Part shown: positions 52,485 to 62,472 of the stretch, one piece after another
Layout: every line of letters starts with the position of its first letter
How positions within the stretch are numbered: the stretch's first letter is position 1
NCBI RefSeq assembly: GCF_900091515.1
Contig: NZ_LT607410.1
Location: 4,650,001 to 4,714,000, forward strand
Source: Micromonospora purpureochromogenes
GTDB taxonomy: Bacteria > Actinomycetota > Actinomycetes > Mycobacteriales > Micromonosporaceae
Direction of reading: 5' to 3'
DNA: 64,000 nt
Made by a program: the position numbers and the translations under genes
The notes under the pieces: generated by a model
What the model saw: only the letters and a program-made list of their open reading frames with translations
Database searches by the model: none
What the model was told of the DNA's origin: nothing

Positions 52485-55400
52485 CAGCTCACGTTGGCCG
52501 GGCCGAGCACGCTCTTCAGGTCGCCCATCAGCGCGGTGGTCGCCGCCACCCGGAACGGACCCAGCCGCAGCGTCGTGGTCTTGCCGCCGTTGAGCAGCTT
52601 GACGTGCACCTCGGTGTCGCCGGGGTGTAGCACCAGGGTCTCCTTGAGCCGTTCCACCAGCGGCGGCGTGCAGCGGTGCACCGGGATGGTGAGGGTGACC
52701 GGCTTGTTGGCCGGGTTGCTGCTGACGTCCGGCATGGACATGTCCATCGCCATGATCCGCGGCGTGTCGTCGCGACGGTCCACCCGGCCCTTGACCACCA
52801 CGATGGCGTCCTCGGCGATGTACTGCCCGATCACCTCGTAGGTGTTCGGGAAGAACAGCGTCTCCACGCCGCCGGCCAGGTCCTCCAGGGTGGCCGAGGC
52901 CCAGGCCCGGCCCTGCTTGGTGACCCGGCGCTGCACGCCGGAGAGGATGCCGGCCAGGGTGACCACCGCGCCGTCCGGGACGGTGCCCTCCTCGGACAGG
53001 GCGGCGATCGTGGTGTCCGCCGCCGCGCCGAGGACGTGCTCCAGGCCGAAGAGCGGGTGGTCGGAGACGTAGAGGCCGAGCATCTCCCGCTCGAAGGCGA
53101 GCTTGTCCCGCTTGTCCCACTCGCTGCCCGCAATGGTCGGCATGACCGTGGTGCTGCCGCCGGTGTCGGCGTCGCCGAAGCCGGCGCCGAAGAGGTCGTA
53201 CTGGCCGACCGCCTCCTTGCGCTTGACGTCGGCGTACGCGTCGATGGCGTCGGCGTGCACGGCGAGCAGGCCCTTGCGGGTGTGCCCGAGCGAGTCGAAG
53301 GCGCCGGCCTTGATCAGGGATTCGATGGTCTTCTTGTTGCAGGCCACCGCGTCCACCTTGGCCAGGAAGTCGTAGAAGTCGGCGTACTCGCCCTTCTCCT
53401 CCCGGCACCGCATGATCGCGGCCACAACGTTCGCGCCGACGTTGCGGACGGCGGCGAGGCCGAACCGGATGTCCTGGCCGACCGGGGTGAACGGCCCGGC
53501 CGAGGTGTTCACGTCCGGCGGCAGGACCTGGATCCGCATTCGGCGGCACTCCGACAGGTAGAGCGCCATCTTGTCCTTGTCGTCACCGACCGAGGTGAGC
53601 AGCGCCGCCATGTACTCGGCCGGGTAGTGCGCCTTGAGGTACGCCGTCCAGTACGACACCAGCCCGTACGCGGCGGAGTGCGCCTTGTTGAAGGCGTAAC
53701 CGGCGAACGGGACCAGCACGTCCCACACCGCCTGGATCGCCTGGTCGGAGTAGCCGCGCTCGCGGCAGCCGTCCCGGAACGGGATGAACTCCTTGTCGAG
53801 GATCTCCTTCTTCTTCTTGCCCATCGCCCGGCGCAGCAGGTCGGCCTGGCCCAGGGTGTAGCCGGCGAGGATCTGCGCGGCGCGCTGCACCTGCTCCTGG
53901 TAGACGATCAGGCCGTGGGTGGGCGCCAGGATCTCCCGCAGCGGCTCCTCCAGCTCCGGGTGGATCGGGGTGATCTCCTGGAGGCCGTTCTTGCGCAGCG
54001 CGTAGTTGGTGTGCGAGTCGACGCCCATCGGGCCGGGCCGGTACAGCGCCAGCACGGCGGAGATGTCCTCGAAGTTGTCCGGCTTCATCAGCCGCAGCAG
54101 GGAGCGCATCGGCCCGCCGTCGAGCTGGAACACGCCGAGGGTGTCACCCCGGGCCAGCAGGTCGTAGGCGGCCTTGTCGTCCAGCGGCAGGGCCAGCAGG
54201 TCGAGTTCCCGGCCGTGGTTGAGCTGGATGTTCTTGACCGCGTCGTCGATGATCGTCAGGTTGCGCAGGCCGAGGAAGTCCATCTTCAACAGCCCGAGCG
54301 ACTCGCAGGTCGGGTAGTCGAACTGGGTGATGATCGCCCCGTCGGCGTCCCGGCGCATCAGCGGGATGTGGTCGATGATCGGCTCGGCGGACATGATGAC
54401 GCCGGCGGCGTGCACGCCGGTCTGCCGGATCAGCCCCTCGATGCCCTTCGCGGTGTCGATCACCTTCCGGACGTCCGGGTCGGACTCGTAGAGGCCGCGG
54501 ATCTCGCCGGCCTCGGCGTAGCGCGGGTGCTTCGGGTCGAAGATGCCGGAGAGCGGGATGTCCTTGCCCATCACCGCCGGCGGCATCGCCTTGGTGATCC
54601 GGTCGCCGACCGCGTAGGGGAAGCCGAGCACCCGGGCCGAGTCCTTGATCGCGGCCTTCGCCTTGATCGTGCCGAAGGTCGCGATCTGGGCGACCTTGTC
54701 CTCGCCCCACTTGTCGGTGACGTACTTGATCACCTCACCGCGCCGGCGCTCGTCGAAGTCGATGTCGACATCGGGCATCGAGACGCGCTCGGGATTGAGG
54801 AACCGCTCGAAGATCAGGCCGTGCGGGATCGGGTCCAGGTCGGTGATGCCCAGGGCGTACGCGACCAGCGAGCCGGCGGCCGAGCCACGGCCCGGGCCCA
54901 CCGCGATGCCCTGGCTCTTGGCCCACTGGATGAAGTCGGCGACCACGAGGAAGTACGAGGGGAAGCCCATCTGGTTGATGACGCCCAGCTCGTACTCGGC
55001 CTGCGCGACGTGCCCCTCCGGGATCCCGTTGGGGTAGCGGCGGGCCAGGCCGGCGAAGGTCTCCTTGCGGAACCAGGACTCATCGGTCTCCCCCTCGGGC
55101 ACCGGGAAGCGCGGCATCAGGTTGTGGAACTCGAACATCCCGGTCGGGTCGACCTTCTCGGCGACCAGCAGGGTGTTGCGGCAGCCCTGCTGCCACAGCT
55201 CCGAGGAGTCGACCGCGCGCATCTGCTCGGCGGACTTGATGAAGTAGCCGCCGCCCTCGAACCGGAACCGGTTCGGGTCGTCGATGTTGCTGCCGGTCTG
55301 CACGCAGAGCAGCACGTCGTGCGCGGTGGCCTGGGCCTCGTGGGTGTAGTGCGAGTCGTTGGTGACCACCGGCGGGATGTCCAGCTTGCGGGCGATCTCG

Positions 55401-56017
55401 GTCAGCCCGTCGCGGACCCGGCGCTCGATCGAGAGGCCGTGGTCCATGATCTCCAGGAAGTAGTTCTCCTTGCCGAAGATGTCCTGGTAGCTGGCGGCGA
55501 CCTTGAGCGCCTCGTCGAACTGGCCCAGCCGAAGCCGGGTCTGCACCGCGCCGGAGGGGCAGCCGGTGGTGGCCATGATGCCCTCGGCGTGCTCGGCGAT
55601 CAGCTCCATGTCCATCCGGGGCCACTTGACGTAGTGGCCCTCCATGGAGGCGCGCGAGTTGAGGGTGAAGAGGTTCTTCAGGCCGGTGGCGTTCTTCGCC
55701 CACATGGTCTTGTGGGTGATGGCGCCGTTACCCGAGACGTCGTCGCTCTTCTGCTCCGGCCGGCCCCACTTGACCCGCGCCTTGTGGAAGCGCGACTCCG
55801 GCGCGACGTACGCCTCGACGCCGAGGATCGGGGTGATGCCGGCGGCCATCGCCTGCTTGTAGAAGTCGTTCGCGCCGTGCATGTTGCCGTGGTCGGTGAT
55901 CGCCACCGCCGGCATCCCGAGCCGGTTCGCCTCGGCGAAGAGGTCCTTGAGCCGGGCCGCCCCGTCGAGCATCGAGTACTCGGTGTGTACGTGCAGATGC
56001 GCGAACGAATCGCCCAT
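52484..56017 (-). CDS. dnaE: DNA polymerase III alpha subunit
   Basis: This 1177-residue replicative polymerase is full length for the DnaE1 type. The N-terminal PHP domain reads [13 protein letters not shown] and retains several metal-site histidines, consistent with proofreading exonuclease activity in actinobacterial DnaE1. The palm shows [14 protein letters not shown] and the catalytic PDVDIDF with [36 protein letters not shown] precedes helix-hairpin-helix and OB-fold domains ([17 protein letters not shown]). ATG 56017 is the start. It is divergent from an ECF sigma gene. Confidence 0.97.
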   Translation of the reverse strand: MGDSFAHLHVHTEYSMLDGAARLKDLFAEANRLGMPAVAITDHGNMHGANDFYKQAMAAGITPILGVEAYVAPESRFHKARVKWGRPEQKSDDVSGNGAITHKTMWAKNATGLKNLFTLNSRASMEGHYVKWPRMDMELIAEHAEGIMATTGCPSGAVQTRLRLGQFDEALKVAASYQDIFGKENYFLEIMDHGLSIERRVRDGLTEIARKLDIPPVVTNDSHYTHEAQATAHDVLLCVQTGSNIDDPNRFRFEGGGYFIKSAEQMRAVDSSELWQQGCRNTLLVAEKVDPTGMFEFHNLMPRFPVPEGETDESWFRKETFAGLARRYPNGIPEGHVAQAEYELGVINQMGFPSYFLVVADFIQWAKSQGIAVGPGRGSAAGSLVAYALGITDLDPIPHGLIFERFLNPERVSMPDVDIDFDERRRGEVIKYVTDKWGEDKVAQIATFGTIKAKAAIKDSARVLGFPYAVGDRITKAMPPAVMGKDIPLSGIFDPKHPRYAEAGEIRGLYESDPDVRKVIDTAKGIEGLIRQTGVHAAGVIMSAEPIIDHIPLMRRDADGAIITQFDYPTCESLGLLKMDFLGLRNLTIIDDAVKNIQLNHGRELDLLALPLDDKAAYDLLARGDTLGVFQLDGGPMRSLLRLMKPDNFEDISAVLALYRPGPMGVDSHTNYALRKNGLQEITPIHPELEEPLREILAPTHGLIVYQEQVQRAAQILAGYTLGQADLLRRAMGKKKKEILDKEFIPFRDGCRERGYSDQAIQAVWDVLVPFAGYAFNKAHSAAYGLVSYWTAYLKAHYPAEYMAALLTSVGDDKDKMALYLSECRRMRIQVLPPDVNTSAGPFTPVGQDIRFGLAAVRNVGANVVAAIMRCREEKGEYADFYDFLAKVDAVACNKKTIESLIKAGAFDSLGHTRKGLLAVHADAIDAYADVKRKEAVGQYDLFGAGFGDADTGGSTTVMPTIAGSEWDKRDKLAFEREMLGLYVSDHPLFGLEHVLGAAADTTIAALSEEGTVPDGAVVTLAGILSGVQRRVTKQGRAWASATLEDLAGGVETLFFPNTYEVIGQYIAEDAIVVVKGRVDRRDDTPRIMAMDMSMPDVSSNPANKPVTLTIPVHRCTPPLVERLKETLVLHPGDTEVHVKLLNGGKTTTLRLGPFRVAATTALMGDLKSVLGPANVS

Positions 56018-56260
56018 GCGTGGCGCCCCCCCGGGTCGGTCTCATGGGTGGTCGGAAGTCGGTCGGCCCACCCTATCCCCGGGCCCAGGGACGTCTCCAG
56101 CAGCCGCGCGGACAGACCGCCGTCGGGTGGTGTGGATCTCCCGGAGAGCCCGCCCCGAGGGGGTCGCGGCCGGGTCGCCTGCCCGACTCGGGGATCCCGG
56201 GAAGCCCGGCGGGGCCGTAGCCTGGACGGCACGGCGCACCGGCGGACCGGGGACGGTGTG

Positions 56261-56800
56261 ATGCTTCTCGCGGACGACATCGACGACCTGGCCAGGGCGG
56301 CCGCGCGCGGCGAACCGGGCGCGGTCGACGCGCTGCTGGCGGCCGTGCGTCCCGAGGTGCTGCGGCTCTGCGCCCGGCTGCTGCCGCACCGGGAGGACGC
56401 CGAGGAGGCGTGCCAGGACGCCCTGCTCGCGCTCGCCCGGGGCATCGACCGGTTCGAGGGCCGGTCGACGTTCCACACCTGGCTCTACCGGCTCACCGCC
56501 AACCGGGCCCGCTCGACGTACCGGGCGCTGCGCCGGCGCTGGCTGGTCGAGTCCGGCGGCGTGCCGCTGCCCGATCCGCCCGACCCGAGGCGGACCAGCG
56601 TGGTCGCCGGCACCCGGCTGGACCTGCTCGACGCGCTGGACGCGGTGCGCCCCGAACTCGCCGAGGCGGTGACGCTGCGCGACGTGCTCGGGCTGAACTA
56701 CCGCGAGATCGCCGCCCTGCTCGACGTGCCGGAGGGCACCGCGAAGTCCCGCGTCCACTTGGCCCGCAAGCAGGTCCGGCAGCGGATGTCCGGTGACTGA
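56261..56800 (+). CDS. ECF RNA polymerase sigma factor
   Basis: This 179-residue sigma-70 family factor has region 2 (AVRPEVLRLCARLLPHREDAEEACQDALLALARG, then TFHTWLYRLTANRARS) and region 4 (EAVTLRDVLGLNYREIAALLDVPEGTAKSRVHLARKQVRQ). ATG 56261 is preceded by an in-frame GTG; no strong ribosome binding site is seen. No zinc-type anti-sigma gene follows; instead an overlapping lipoprotein-like gene begins at 56793. Regulon unknown. Confidence 0.88.
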   Translation: MLLADDIDDLARAAARGEPGAVDALLAAVRPEVLRLCARLLPHREDAEEACQDALLALARGIDRFEGRSTFHTWLYRLTANRARSTYRALRRRWLVESGGVPLPDPPDPRRTSVVAGTRLDLLDALDAVRPELAEAVTLRDVLGLNYREIAALLDVPEGTAKSRVHLARKQVRQRMSGD

Positions 56801-57359
56801 GACCGGGCACCGCCGGGCCGTCGCCCTGCTCGCGTCGGCCCGGCGGCGGGTGGTTCCGGTGGCCACGCTGGGCGTGCTCGCGTCGGTGGCGGCCTGCGGG
56901 CAGCAGACCCCGGTCGCGCCGCTGCCGGTGCGACCGCCGACCCCGGCGGCCACCGCGTCGACCCCCGCGGCGCCGGCCCCGTCCGCGCCGCCCGGCTCGA
57001 CCACCCTCGCCGCCACGCCGCGACCGCCCGCCCCGGTCGGACCCGCGCCGACCGGTGGCAGAGGTACGCGCTCACCGTCGCCGAGCCCGCGGTCGAGCGC
57101 CTGCCTCGGCCCGGTCCGCTACGACCTGGTCCTCGCCGAGACCGAGGTGGCCCTGCTGAAGTCGCTGTGTCTGGCCGCCGGTGGGGTGCTGCGCATCCAG
57201 GGCATCGGCCCGGGCGAGGTGACCGTGGACCGGGAAGACCTGGTCTCCCGCAGCTACGAGGCCGGGGTGCAGGACATCCGGTTCCTGCGCGCCGGCACGG
57301 TCCGGGTGACCATTCCGCAGGGCGGCGAGGCGCACCCGGTCGCGGTGGTGGTGGTCTAG
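56793..57359 (+). CDS. Putative lipoprotein, downstream of ECF sigma factor
   Basis: This 188-residue protein has a basic N-terminus, a hydrophobic segment ending in a plausible lipobox (VAAC, Cys35), a long Pro/Ala/Thr/Ser linker (about residues 40-100), and a C-terminal domain with two cysteines (SSACLGP and KSLCLAAGG). The last 80 residues look globular, with several beta strands. GTG 56793 overlaps the sigma stop by eight bases, so translation is coupled. It could be a membrane partner of the sigma factor, but it is not a recognised anti-sigma. Its TAG stop falls in the insertion target site of the adjacent IS. Confidence 0.75.
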   Translation: MTETGHRRAVALLASARRRVVPVATLGVLASVAACGQQTPVAPLPVRPPTPAATASTPAAPAPSAPPGSTTLAATPRPPAPVGPAPTGGRGTRSPSPSPRSSACLGPVRYDLVLAETEVALLKSLCLAAGGVLRIQGIGPGEVTVDREDLVSRSYEAGVQDIRFLRAGTVRVTIPQGGEAHPVAVVVV

Positions 57360-57361
57360 GG

Positions 57362-58872
57362 CCAACGCCGTTCAGTTAGGCGGTGGTGTGGGGTGTCAAG
57401 GGTCTGGGCTGATGATGTGGATGCTGGTGGTGGCCTGGTAGCTGCGCCGGTCGATGTTGGGTCCGCGGGCCTGGTATTTGCTGTTGGAGCGATTGATCAT
57501 GCGGGTTTTGATGCGGACGCGCCGGTCGGGCAGCAGGTTGGACAGGATGGTGGCGCCGATGACGCCGACCAGGTCGATGATCGTGCCGGCGATGATGCCG
57601 GCGGCGTTGATGAGCTGGTCGCGGGCGGTGTTCAGGGCGGTGGTGAAGCTGGCCCGGTCGGGGTCGAGGCCGGGCTGGCTGTCGGTGGCGTCGGTCATGG
57701 CGGTGCGCAGGATCTGGTAGGTGACGAGCAGGGCGTGGATTTCCTGGTCGATGCCGGCCGGTGTGCGTGCGCGCAGGACTCGTCCGCTGAGGATGCTGGA
57801 TTTGAGCTCGAGGTAGGCGGTCTCGATCTCCCAGCGCTGGTGGTAGAGCTCGATCAGCTGCGCGGCGGGGTGGGTGTCGGGGTCGAGCAGGGTGGTGAGT
57901 AGCCGGTAGTCGCTGGTGCGGGTGCCGCTGGTGGTGGTGATCGCGATCCGGGCCTCGACCACACGGATCGGCCGGCCGGCGATGACGGTCTGCCAGGATC
58001 CGTCTCGGTGGCGGCGGTTCAGTGGGAGTTTCCGGCCGTTCTTGCAGCGGATCAGCAGGTCAGCGCCGGTCGCCACGAGAGTGTTGATGAGGTCGGCTGC
58101 GGCGTAGTTACGGTCGGCCAGTAGCAGCATCCCGGGCCGCAGGCTGCGGGCCAGGTGTCGGGCCTGGTCGAGTTCACCGACGCTGATCGGGTCGAACACG
58201 GCGTCGAGTACCGAGCGGGTCCCGCAGGTCAGCAGGGCGCTCAGCCGCAGTATCGGGTAGCCGGATCCGCCGTGGTTGCCGCGTTTTTTCGGGTAACGGC
58301 CGGTGTTAGCGGTGCTGTCCGCGACGGTCAGGTGAGTGCCGTCGATCGCGCAGGTCAGCAGGCCGTGCCAGTGCACTGCGTGGGACGCTGTCGTAGCGGC
58401 CGGCCCGCGGAGCAGGTCGAACAAGGCCTGTAACGGGGCCGGGCCGAGACGTTGCCGGGCCTGACGCAGGGCACTGCCGGTCGGGGTCGCCAGGCCCAGC
58501 CCGGTGAGTCCGGCGGTCAGCCGCTGCCAGACCTGCGAATAGCCCAACTCGGCGAACAAGCAGCCCGCGAGCAGCAGATAGACCGTGACCCGGGCCGGAA
58601 TCAGCCGTATCCGTGATTGCACGGCGCCGGTCGCGGCCAGGGCATCATCGACCATCTCGAATGGGATCAGCCGGGTCGACTCGCCGAGGTGTCCCGGCGC
58701 GAACACCCCCGCGGCTACCTTCACCGTCCGGGTTATGGCAATCTGGTCAGCCAGCGGAGCTCCAGGTGTTCAGGGCGTCTTAGAGTGACCGCCCTCTATA
58801 CCGGAGCTCCGCTGCTTCGTCTCTACGACACGCTTGACAACCCACCACACCGCCTTAACTGAACGGCGTTGG
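57362..58872 (-). mobile_element. Complete IS4-family insertion sequence, 1511 bp
   Basis: The element is bounded by terminal inverted repeats that begin CCAACGCCGTTCAGTTA at both ends and continue with near matches (GGCGGTGGTGTGGGGTGTCAAG on the left against AGGCGGTGTGGTGGGTTGTCAAG on the right). An 8-base direct repeat, GTCTAGGG, flanks it at 57354-57361 and 58873-58880, the target duplication. It encodes a single intact transposase on the minus strand. Both ends and the transposase look undamaged, so it may be a recent insertion. Confidence 0.95.
57396..58724 (-). CDS. IS4-family DDE transposase
   Basis: This 442-residue transposase has the N-terminal IS4 domain (LIPFEMVDDALAATGAVQ) and a DDE catalytic core. 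Asp128 lies in AIDGTHL and Asp204 in LLADRNY. The IS4 signature Y-x2-R-x3-E-x6-K is exact: Tyr294, Arg297, Glu301 and Lys308 in YHQRWEIETAYLELK. GTG 58724 is the start. It fills almost all of the element and shows no frameshift. Confidence 0.95.
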   Translation of the reverse strand: MKVAAGVFAPGHLGESTRLIPFEMVDDALAATGAVQSRIRLIPARVTVYLLLAGCLFAELGYSQVWQRLTAGLTGLGLATPTGSALRQARQRLGPAPLQALFDLLRGPAATTASHAVHWHGLLTCAIDGTHLTVADSTANTGRYPKKRGNHGGSGYPILRLSALLTCGTRSVLDAVFDPISVGELDQARHLARSLRPGMLLLADRNYAAADLINTLVATGADLLIRCKNGRKLPLNRRHRDGSWQTVIAGRPIRVVEARIAITTTSGTRTSDYRLLTTLLDPDTHPAAQLIELYHQRWEIETAYLELKSSILSGRVLRARTPAGIDQEIHALLVTYQILRTAMTDATDSQPGLDPDRASFTTALNTARDQLINAAGIIAGTIIDLVGVIGATILSNLLPDRRVRIKTRMINRSNSKYQARGPNIDRRSYQATTSIHIISPDP

Positions 58873-58874
58873 GT

Positions 58875-60248
58875 CTAGGGCGCGCGCACCCGCACCCCGG
58901 CCAGCAGCGCGTCCACGAAGTCCGTCCCGCCGTCGGCAGGCGGCGCCACCTGCACGTAGAGCAAGGCGTCCCGGCCGGCGGCGAGCCCGGCCGCCTCGAC
59001 GAGCACCGGCCGGCCGGCCGGGCAGGCGTACCGGGCCACCACCCAGTCGACGCCGGCCTGCCGGGTACGCCGCACCGGCGCGGCCACGCAGTCCGCGTGC
59101 GGGCGCTCGGCGACGAACCCCTCCGGCGTGGTACGCCGGGCGGCGCTGGCGGAGAGGCCGACGAAGGCGCCCGGCACGCCCGGGTCGGCGGCCCAGCGAC
59201 CCGGGTCGGCCGCGACGATCAGCGCCGGTTCCAGCCTGCCGTCGTCGCCGTACTGTCCAGCCCAGCCGGTGCCGGTGGCCCGCCACCCGGCCGGCAGCGC
59301 GACGCTGAGCGGCCCGCTGGTCCCCCGGATGCCGTCGGGGTGGGGCAGGCCGCCGTCACCGGCCAGGGCGCCCAGTGCGACGAGCGTCAGGGCACCCGCG
59401 CCGGCCAGGCCGAACCGGCGGCCCGGCCCCCGCCCCGGGCGGGCCGGGTGCCCGTCGTCCGCGTCGACGGCGGCACGGGAGGTGGCACGGCGCAGTGCCG
59501 CCCCGAAGGCGTCGGCGTCCGGGTAGCGGTCGGCGGGGCGGACCGCGGTGGCCCGGCGCAGCACCGACGGCACGGCGGCCGGGACGCCCTGCTGCCATCG
59601 CGGTGTCAGGGCGGGACCGCCGTCGGGGTCGCCGAGCAGCCGCAGCCCCAGCCGACCGAGTCCGAACACGTCGCTGCGGGTGTTCACCACGGCCAGTGGA
59701 TCGTCCTGCTCGGGGGCCATGTAGCCGGGCGTACCGGCCCGGGCGGTCAGCCCGGACGCGGCGGCCAGGGCCTTGGCCAGTCCCAGGTCGGCGATGAGCA
59801 CCCGCTCGCCGGTCGGACCGGAGGCGAACAGGATGTTGCCCGGGGTCAGGTCGCGGTGCACCACCCGGTGCCGGTGCAGGACCGCGACCCCGGCGGCGAT
59901 CTCGCCGAGCAGGGCCAGCGCCTGCGCCGTCGGCAGCGGCCCGGTGGCCAGCCGGTCCCGCAGACTGCCGCCGTCGGCCCAGGCCAGCACCGCGTACGGG
60001 CGGCCGTCGCGCAGCTCGCCGACGCCGTGCACCCGGACCAGCCGGGGGTGGTCGAGCCGCCGCAGCAGCCGCGCCTCGTCCAGGAACCGTTCCCGCACCC
60101 GCAGGTCGTGACTCCAGTTCTCGGCCAGCACCTTGATCGCCACCCGGGAGTCCAGGACGGGGTCGTGGCCCAGCCAGACGGTCGCGAACGAGCCCGCGCC
60201 GAGCAGTCGCTCGATCCGGTAGGAGCCGATCCACGCCGGAGTGCTCAT
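58875..60248 (-). CDS. Membrane-associated serine/threonine protein kinase
   Basis: This 457-residue PknB-type kinase has the Gly-rich loop LLGAGSFATVW, Lys39 in VAIKVL, the catalytic loop HRDLTPGN (Asp133, Asn138), DLG at 154-156 in place of DFG, and the activation-segment end APEQ. After about residue 285 a short hydrophobic stretch (AGAGALTLVALGALAG) may cross the membrane, followed by an extracytoplasmic domain of about 150 residues with paired cysteines. ATG 60248 is the start. Its stop codon originally overlapped that of the lipoprotein gene; the IS now separates them. The target is unknown. Confidence 0.88.
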   Translation of the reverse strand: MSTPAWIGSYRIERLLGAGSFATVWLGHDPVLDSRVAIKVLAENWSHDLRVRERFLDEARLLRRLDHPRLVRVHGVGELRDGRPYAVLAWADGGSLRDRLATGPLPTAQALALLGEIAAGVAVLHRHRVVHRDLTPGNILFASGPTGERVLIADLGLAKALAAASGLTARAGTPGYMAPEQDDPLAVVNTRSDVFGLGRLGLRLLGDPDGGPALTPRWQQGVPAAVPSVLRRATAVRPADRYPDADAFGAALRRATSRAAVDADDGHPARPGRGPGRRFGLAGAGALTLVALGALAGDGGLPHPDGIRGTSGPLSVALPAGWRATGTGWAGQYGDDGRLEPALIVAADPGRWAADPGVPGAFVGLSASAARRTTPEGFVAERPHADCVAAPVRRTRQAGVDWVVARYACPAGRPVLVEAAGLAAGRDALLYVQVAPPADGGTDFVDALLAGVRVRAP

Positions 60249-60449
60249 CGCCCCACCCTCGTCGGCAGTCCCCGCTGCGACGGTAACCGGTGCGGACGGG
60301 TGGCGGGGACCGCCGGAGCGCGGTGGCGCAGACCGCCGGGAGCGGGTCCGACCGGTGCGGGCGGTCCGGTCGGAAACCCGACGAACCGATGTGGCCGGAG
60401 CGGAGACGAACAAGACGACAGGACAACACCACTACGAAGGAGTTCCGTC

Positions 60450-61097
60450 ATGAACCGTCTGTCGTCCACTGTTCTCGCCGGCGCGCTGGCCCTCTGCGCC
60501 GTCGTACCCGCGCTGGCCGGCCCGGCCGCCGCGCGGCCCGCCGCCGACGCTCCGACCCGTCCCGGCACCGCCGCCGGGGCCTCGGCCGCCGTCGCCGCCG
60601 CGTCCACCGACCGGCGTCGCCCGGCGCAGGCCACGATCGTCCAGGTTGCCGGTTCGGTCGACCTGCTCAGCGTCCGGGGTGCCGGACCGTTCCGGATCGG
60701 CGCACGCCTGACCCGGTTGTCGGCGGCCGGCCTGATCGACTGGACCGCCGCCGGCTGCGACGGTGTGGTCAACGCCGGGGTCACCGGCGACTGGGCCGGG
60801 AAGATCCTGCTCGCCTTCCGGGACGGGCGGCTGGTCTCGGTCGGCACCGCCACCGCGCCGCCCCGCTCGCCGGCCGGAGCGAGCGTCGGCATGTCCTTCG
60901 CCGAGCTGGAGGAGATCTACGGCCGGCGCGGTGAGCTGATCAGCAACGACGCCGGCGACGCCACGGCGTACCTGGTCCGGTTCGGCAGCCGGGTGGAGCT
61001 GTTCACCGGACACCCGATCCGCCCGGGCGTCGGCTGGTTCGAGGCCGGACGCGCGGACTTCGTCGAGCGCGGCTTCCGGCAGGGCCACTCCTGCTGA
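60450..61097 (+). CDS. Secreted protein of unknown function
   Basis: This 215-residue protein has a signal peptide (residues about 1-28, ALAG-PAAA) and an Ala/Pro/Thr linker, then a globular domain with GPFRIGARLTRLSAAGLIDW, two cysteines (AAGCDGV and GHSC) and SAGMSFAELEEIYGRRGELIS-type segments. ATG 60450 has GAAGGAG 8 bases upstream. It is divergent from the kinase gene with 201 bases between starts, so it may be linked to it, but no function is recognised. Confidence 0.78.
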   Translation: MNRLSSTVLAGALALCAVVPALAGPAAARPAADAPTRPGTAAGASAAVAAASTDRRRPAQATIVQVAGSVDLLSVRGAGPFRIGARLTRLSAAGLIDWTAAGCDGVVNAGVTGDWAGKILLAFRDGRLVSVGTATAPPRSPAGASVGMSFAELEEIYGRRGELISNDAGDATAYLVRFGSRVELFTGHPIRPGVGWFEAGRADFVERGFRQGHSC

Positions 61098-61108
61098 ACC
61101 CGCCCGCA

Positions 61109-61143
61109 CCGAGGGGCGCCGGCATCCCGCCGGCGCCCCTCGG
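61109..61143. terminator. Perfect 15-bp hairpin terminator
   Basis: CCGAGGGGCGCCGGC (61109-61123), loop ATCCC, then its exact complement (61129-61143), 12 bases past the stop of the secreted protein gene. Confidence 0.9.
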
Positions 61144-61198
61144 CCGGTAGAGCGACACGGCGTGCTGAAGGCCCGCCGCCGCGAGGCCTGAGAGAGGC

Positions 61199-61234
61199 AT
61201 CCGGCCCGGCGCGCACGGGGGCGCCGGGCCGGAT
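61199..61234. terminator. Perfect 14-bp hairpin at the GNAT 3' end
   Basis: ATCCGGCCCGGCGC (61199-61212) pairs exactly with 61221-61234 around an 8-base loop. The arm reaches the first base of the GNAT stop codon, so it terminates that minus-strand gene. Confidence 0.85.
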
Positions 61235-61797
61235 CAGCGCCCGCCGGCCCGCCACTCGCGGCCCAGCAGCGCGTACACCGCCTCGTCGGTCCACTCCCCC
61301 TTGACCAGCTCGTTCTCCCGCAGGTGCGCCTCCCGGCGCATGCCGAGCCGCTCCAGCACCCGGGCCGAGGCGGTGTTGCGGGCGTCCAGCCGGCCGACGA
61401 TCCGGTGCAGGCCCAGCTCGTCGAAGCCCAGCCGCAGCATCTCCCGGGCCGCCTCGGTGGCGTACCCGTGGCCGGCGTGGTCGGGGTGCAGGACGTACCC
61501 GATCTCGCCCTGCCGGTGCGCGACGCTGGTCCAGATCAGCAGCACGTCACCGATCACCGCGCCGGTCTCCCGCAGCACCAGCGCCAGGTTCAGCACGTCG
61601 CCCTCCGCGCGCAGCGCCACCCGGGCACGCTTGCGGGCCAGCGCCTCGCGGCTGGCGGCCTCGTCGTTCGGCGCGAAGTAGAGGTAGCGGGTGACGTCGG
61701 CGCGGGACTGGTAGCCGTGCAGCGCGGCGAGGTCGTCGGCGGTGAACAACCGCAGGTCGAGGCGGTCGGTGCGCAGCGGGAGATCGGGGACGAGCAT
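61234..61797 (-). CDS. RimJ/RimL-type GNAT N-acetyltransferase
   Basis: This 187-residue acetyltransferase has the RimJ/RimL pattern: LRTDRLDLRLFTADDLAALHGYQSRADVTRYL at the start, the acetyl-CoA loop HAGHGYATEAAREML, and NTASARVLERLGMRREAHLREN near the end. These enzymes acetylate N-terminal amino groups or small molecules; the substrate is unknown. ATG 61797 is the start. Confidence 0.9.
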   Translation of the reverse strand: MLVPDLPLRTDRLDLRLFTADDLAALHGYQSRADVTRYLYFAPNDEAASREALARKRARVALRAEGDVLNLALVLRETGAVIGDVLLIWTSVAHRQGEIGYVLHPDHAGHGYATEAAREMLRLGFDELGLHRIVGRLDARNTASARVLERLGMRREAHLRENELVKGEWTDEAVYALLGREWRAGGR

Positions 61798-61852
61798 CCC
61801 GGCAGGCTACGGCGGGACCGGGCGGCCGGTCAGCCGAGTTTCGCCGCCGCCG

Positions 61853-62467
61853 TCAACAGGGAACGGTGTCCCAGCCGGCCGGCAGGCGCGGCCCGTCCCA
61901 CGAGGGGTCCGGCCGCCAGTTCGCCCAACCCTCGTCCCACCAGCGCCGCCCGGCGTCGAGCAGGGCGGCGATCCGGTCGCCCTCCGCGCGGATGGCATCG
62001 GCCATGCCCGGGTAGCGCCCCTCGGTGAGGCGCTGGGCGAACATCTCCACGTCCTTCCAGACGTACCGGTCGGCGCCCGCCGGCCACCACAGGTCCAGCT
62101 CGTGGTCGAGGGTGTCCACCCCGATCGGGGTACGCCGGAACGGGTCCTGGAGGTTGAAGTACCAACCGGCGAAGGCGCGGTCCTCGCCGGACCAGAAGAC
62201 GTCCACCGAGTGCGCCTCACCCGGGCGCTGGAGCATCAGCTTGCCGTGCCCGGACCAGGCCGTGTGGCCGGCGGTCTGCCAGGGGTGCCGTCCACAGGGG
62301 AAGGTGCCGCCCTCCGGGAAGCCGAACTCGGCCCCGGGCGGCAGGTAGAGCGCGAGCAGGTCGGCGGAGTCCTCGACGCAGATGGTCGGGCAGCCGAACC
62401 AGACCTCGCCGCGCAGCACCTCCCGCCGGACGACCACGTCGCCCGGCGGGAATCGCCGTCCGGTCAT
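61853..62467 (-). CDS. DUF402-domain protein (FomD-like)
   Basis: This 204-residue protein carries the DUF402 pattern: GKLMLQRPGEAHSVDVFWSGEDRAFAGWYFNLQDPFRRT, followed by DHELDLWW and VWKDVEMF. Acidic residues in this block bind divalent metal in FomD and related nucleotide hydrolases. ATG 62467 follows the yebC stop by five bases, so the two are probably co-transcribed. Its substrate here is not known. Confidence 0.88.
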   Translation of the reverse strand: MTGRRFPPGDVVVRREVLRGEVWFGCPTICVEDSADLLALYLPPGAEFGFPEGGTFPCGRHPWQTAGHTAWSGHGKLMLQRPGEAHSVDVFWSGEDRAFAGWYFNLQDPFRRTPIGVDTLDHELDLWWPAGADRYVWKDVEMFAQRLTEGRYPGMADAIRAEGDRIAALLDAGRRWWDEGWANWRPDPSWDGPRLPAGWDTVPC

Positions 62468-62472
62468 CGGGA

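Noticed and set aside
52676..56260. A frame of more than 1100 codons antisense to dnaE
   Set aside because: It mirrors dnaE codon structure, is rich in Arg/Gly/Val/His/Asp shadows and leads into the real ECF sigma gene only at its end.
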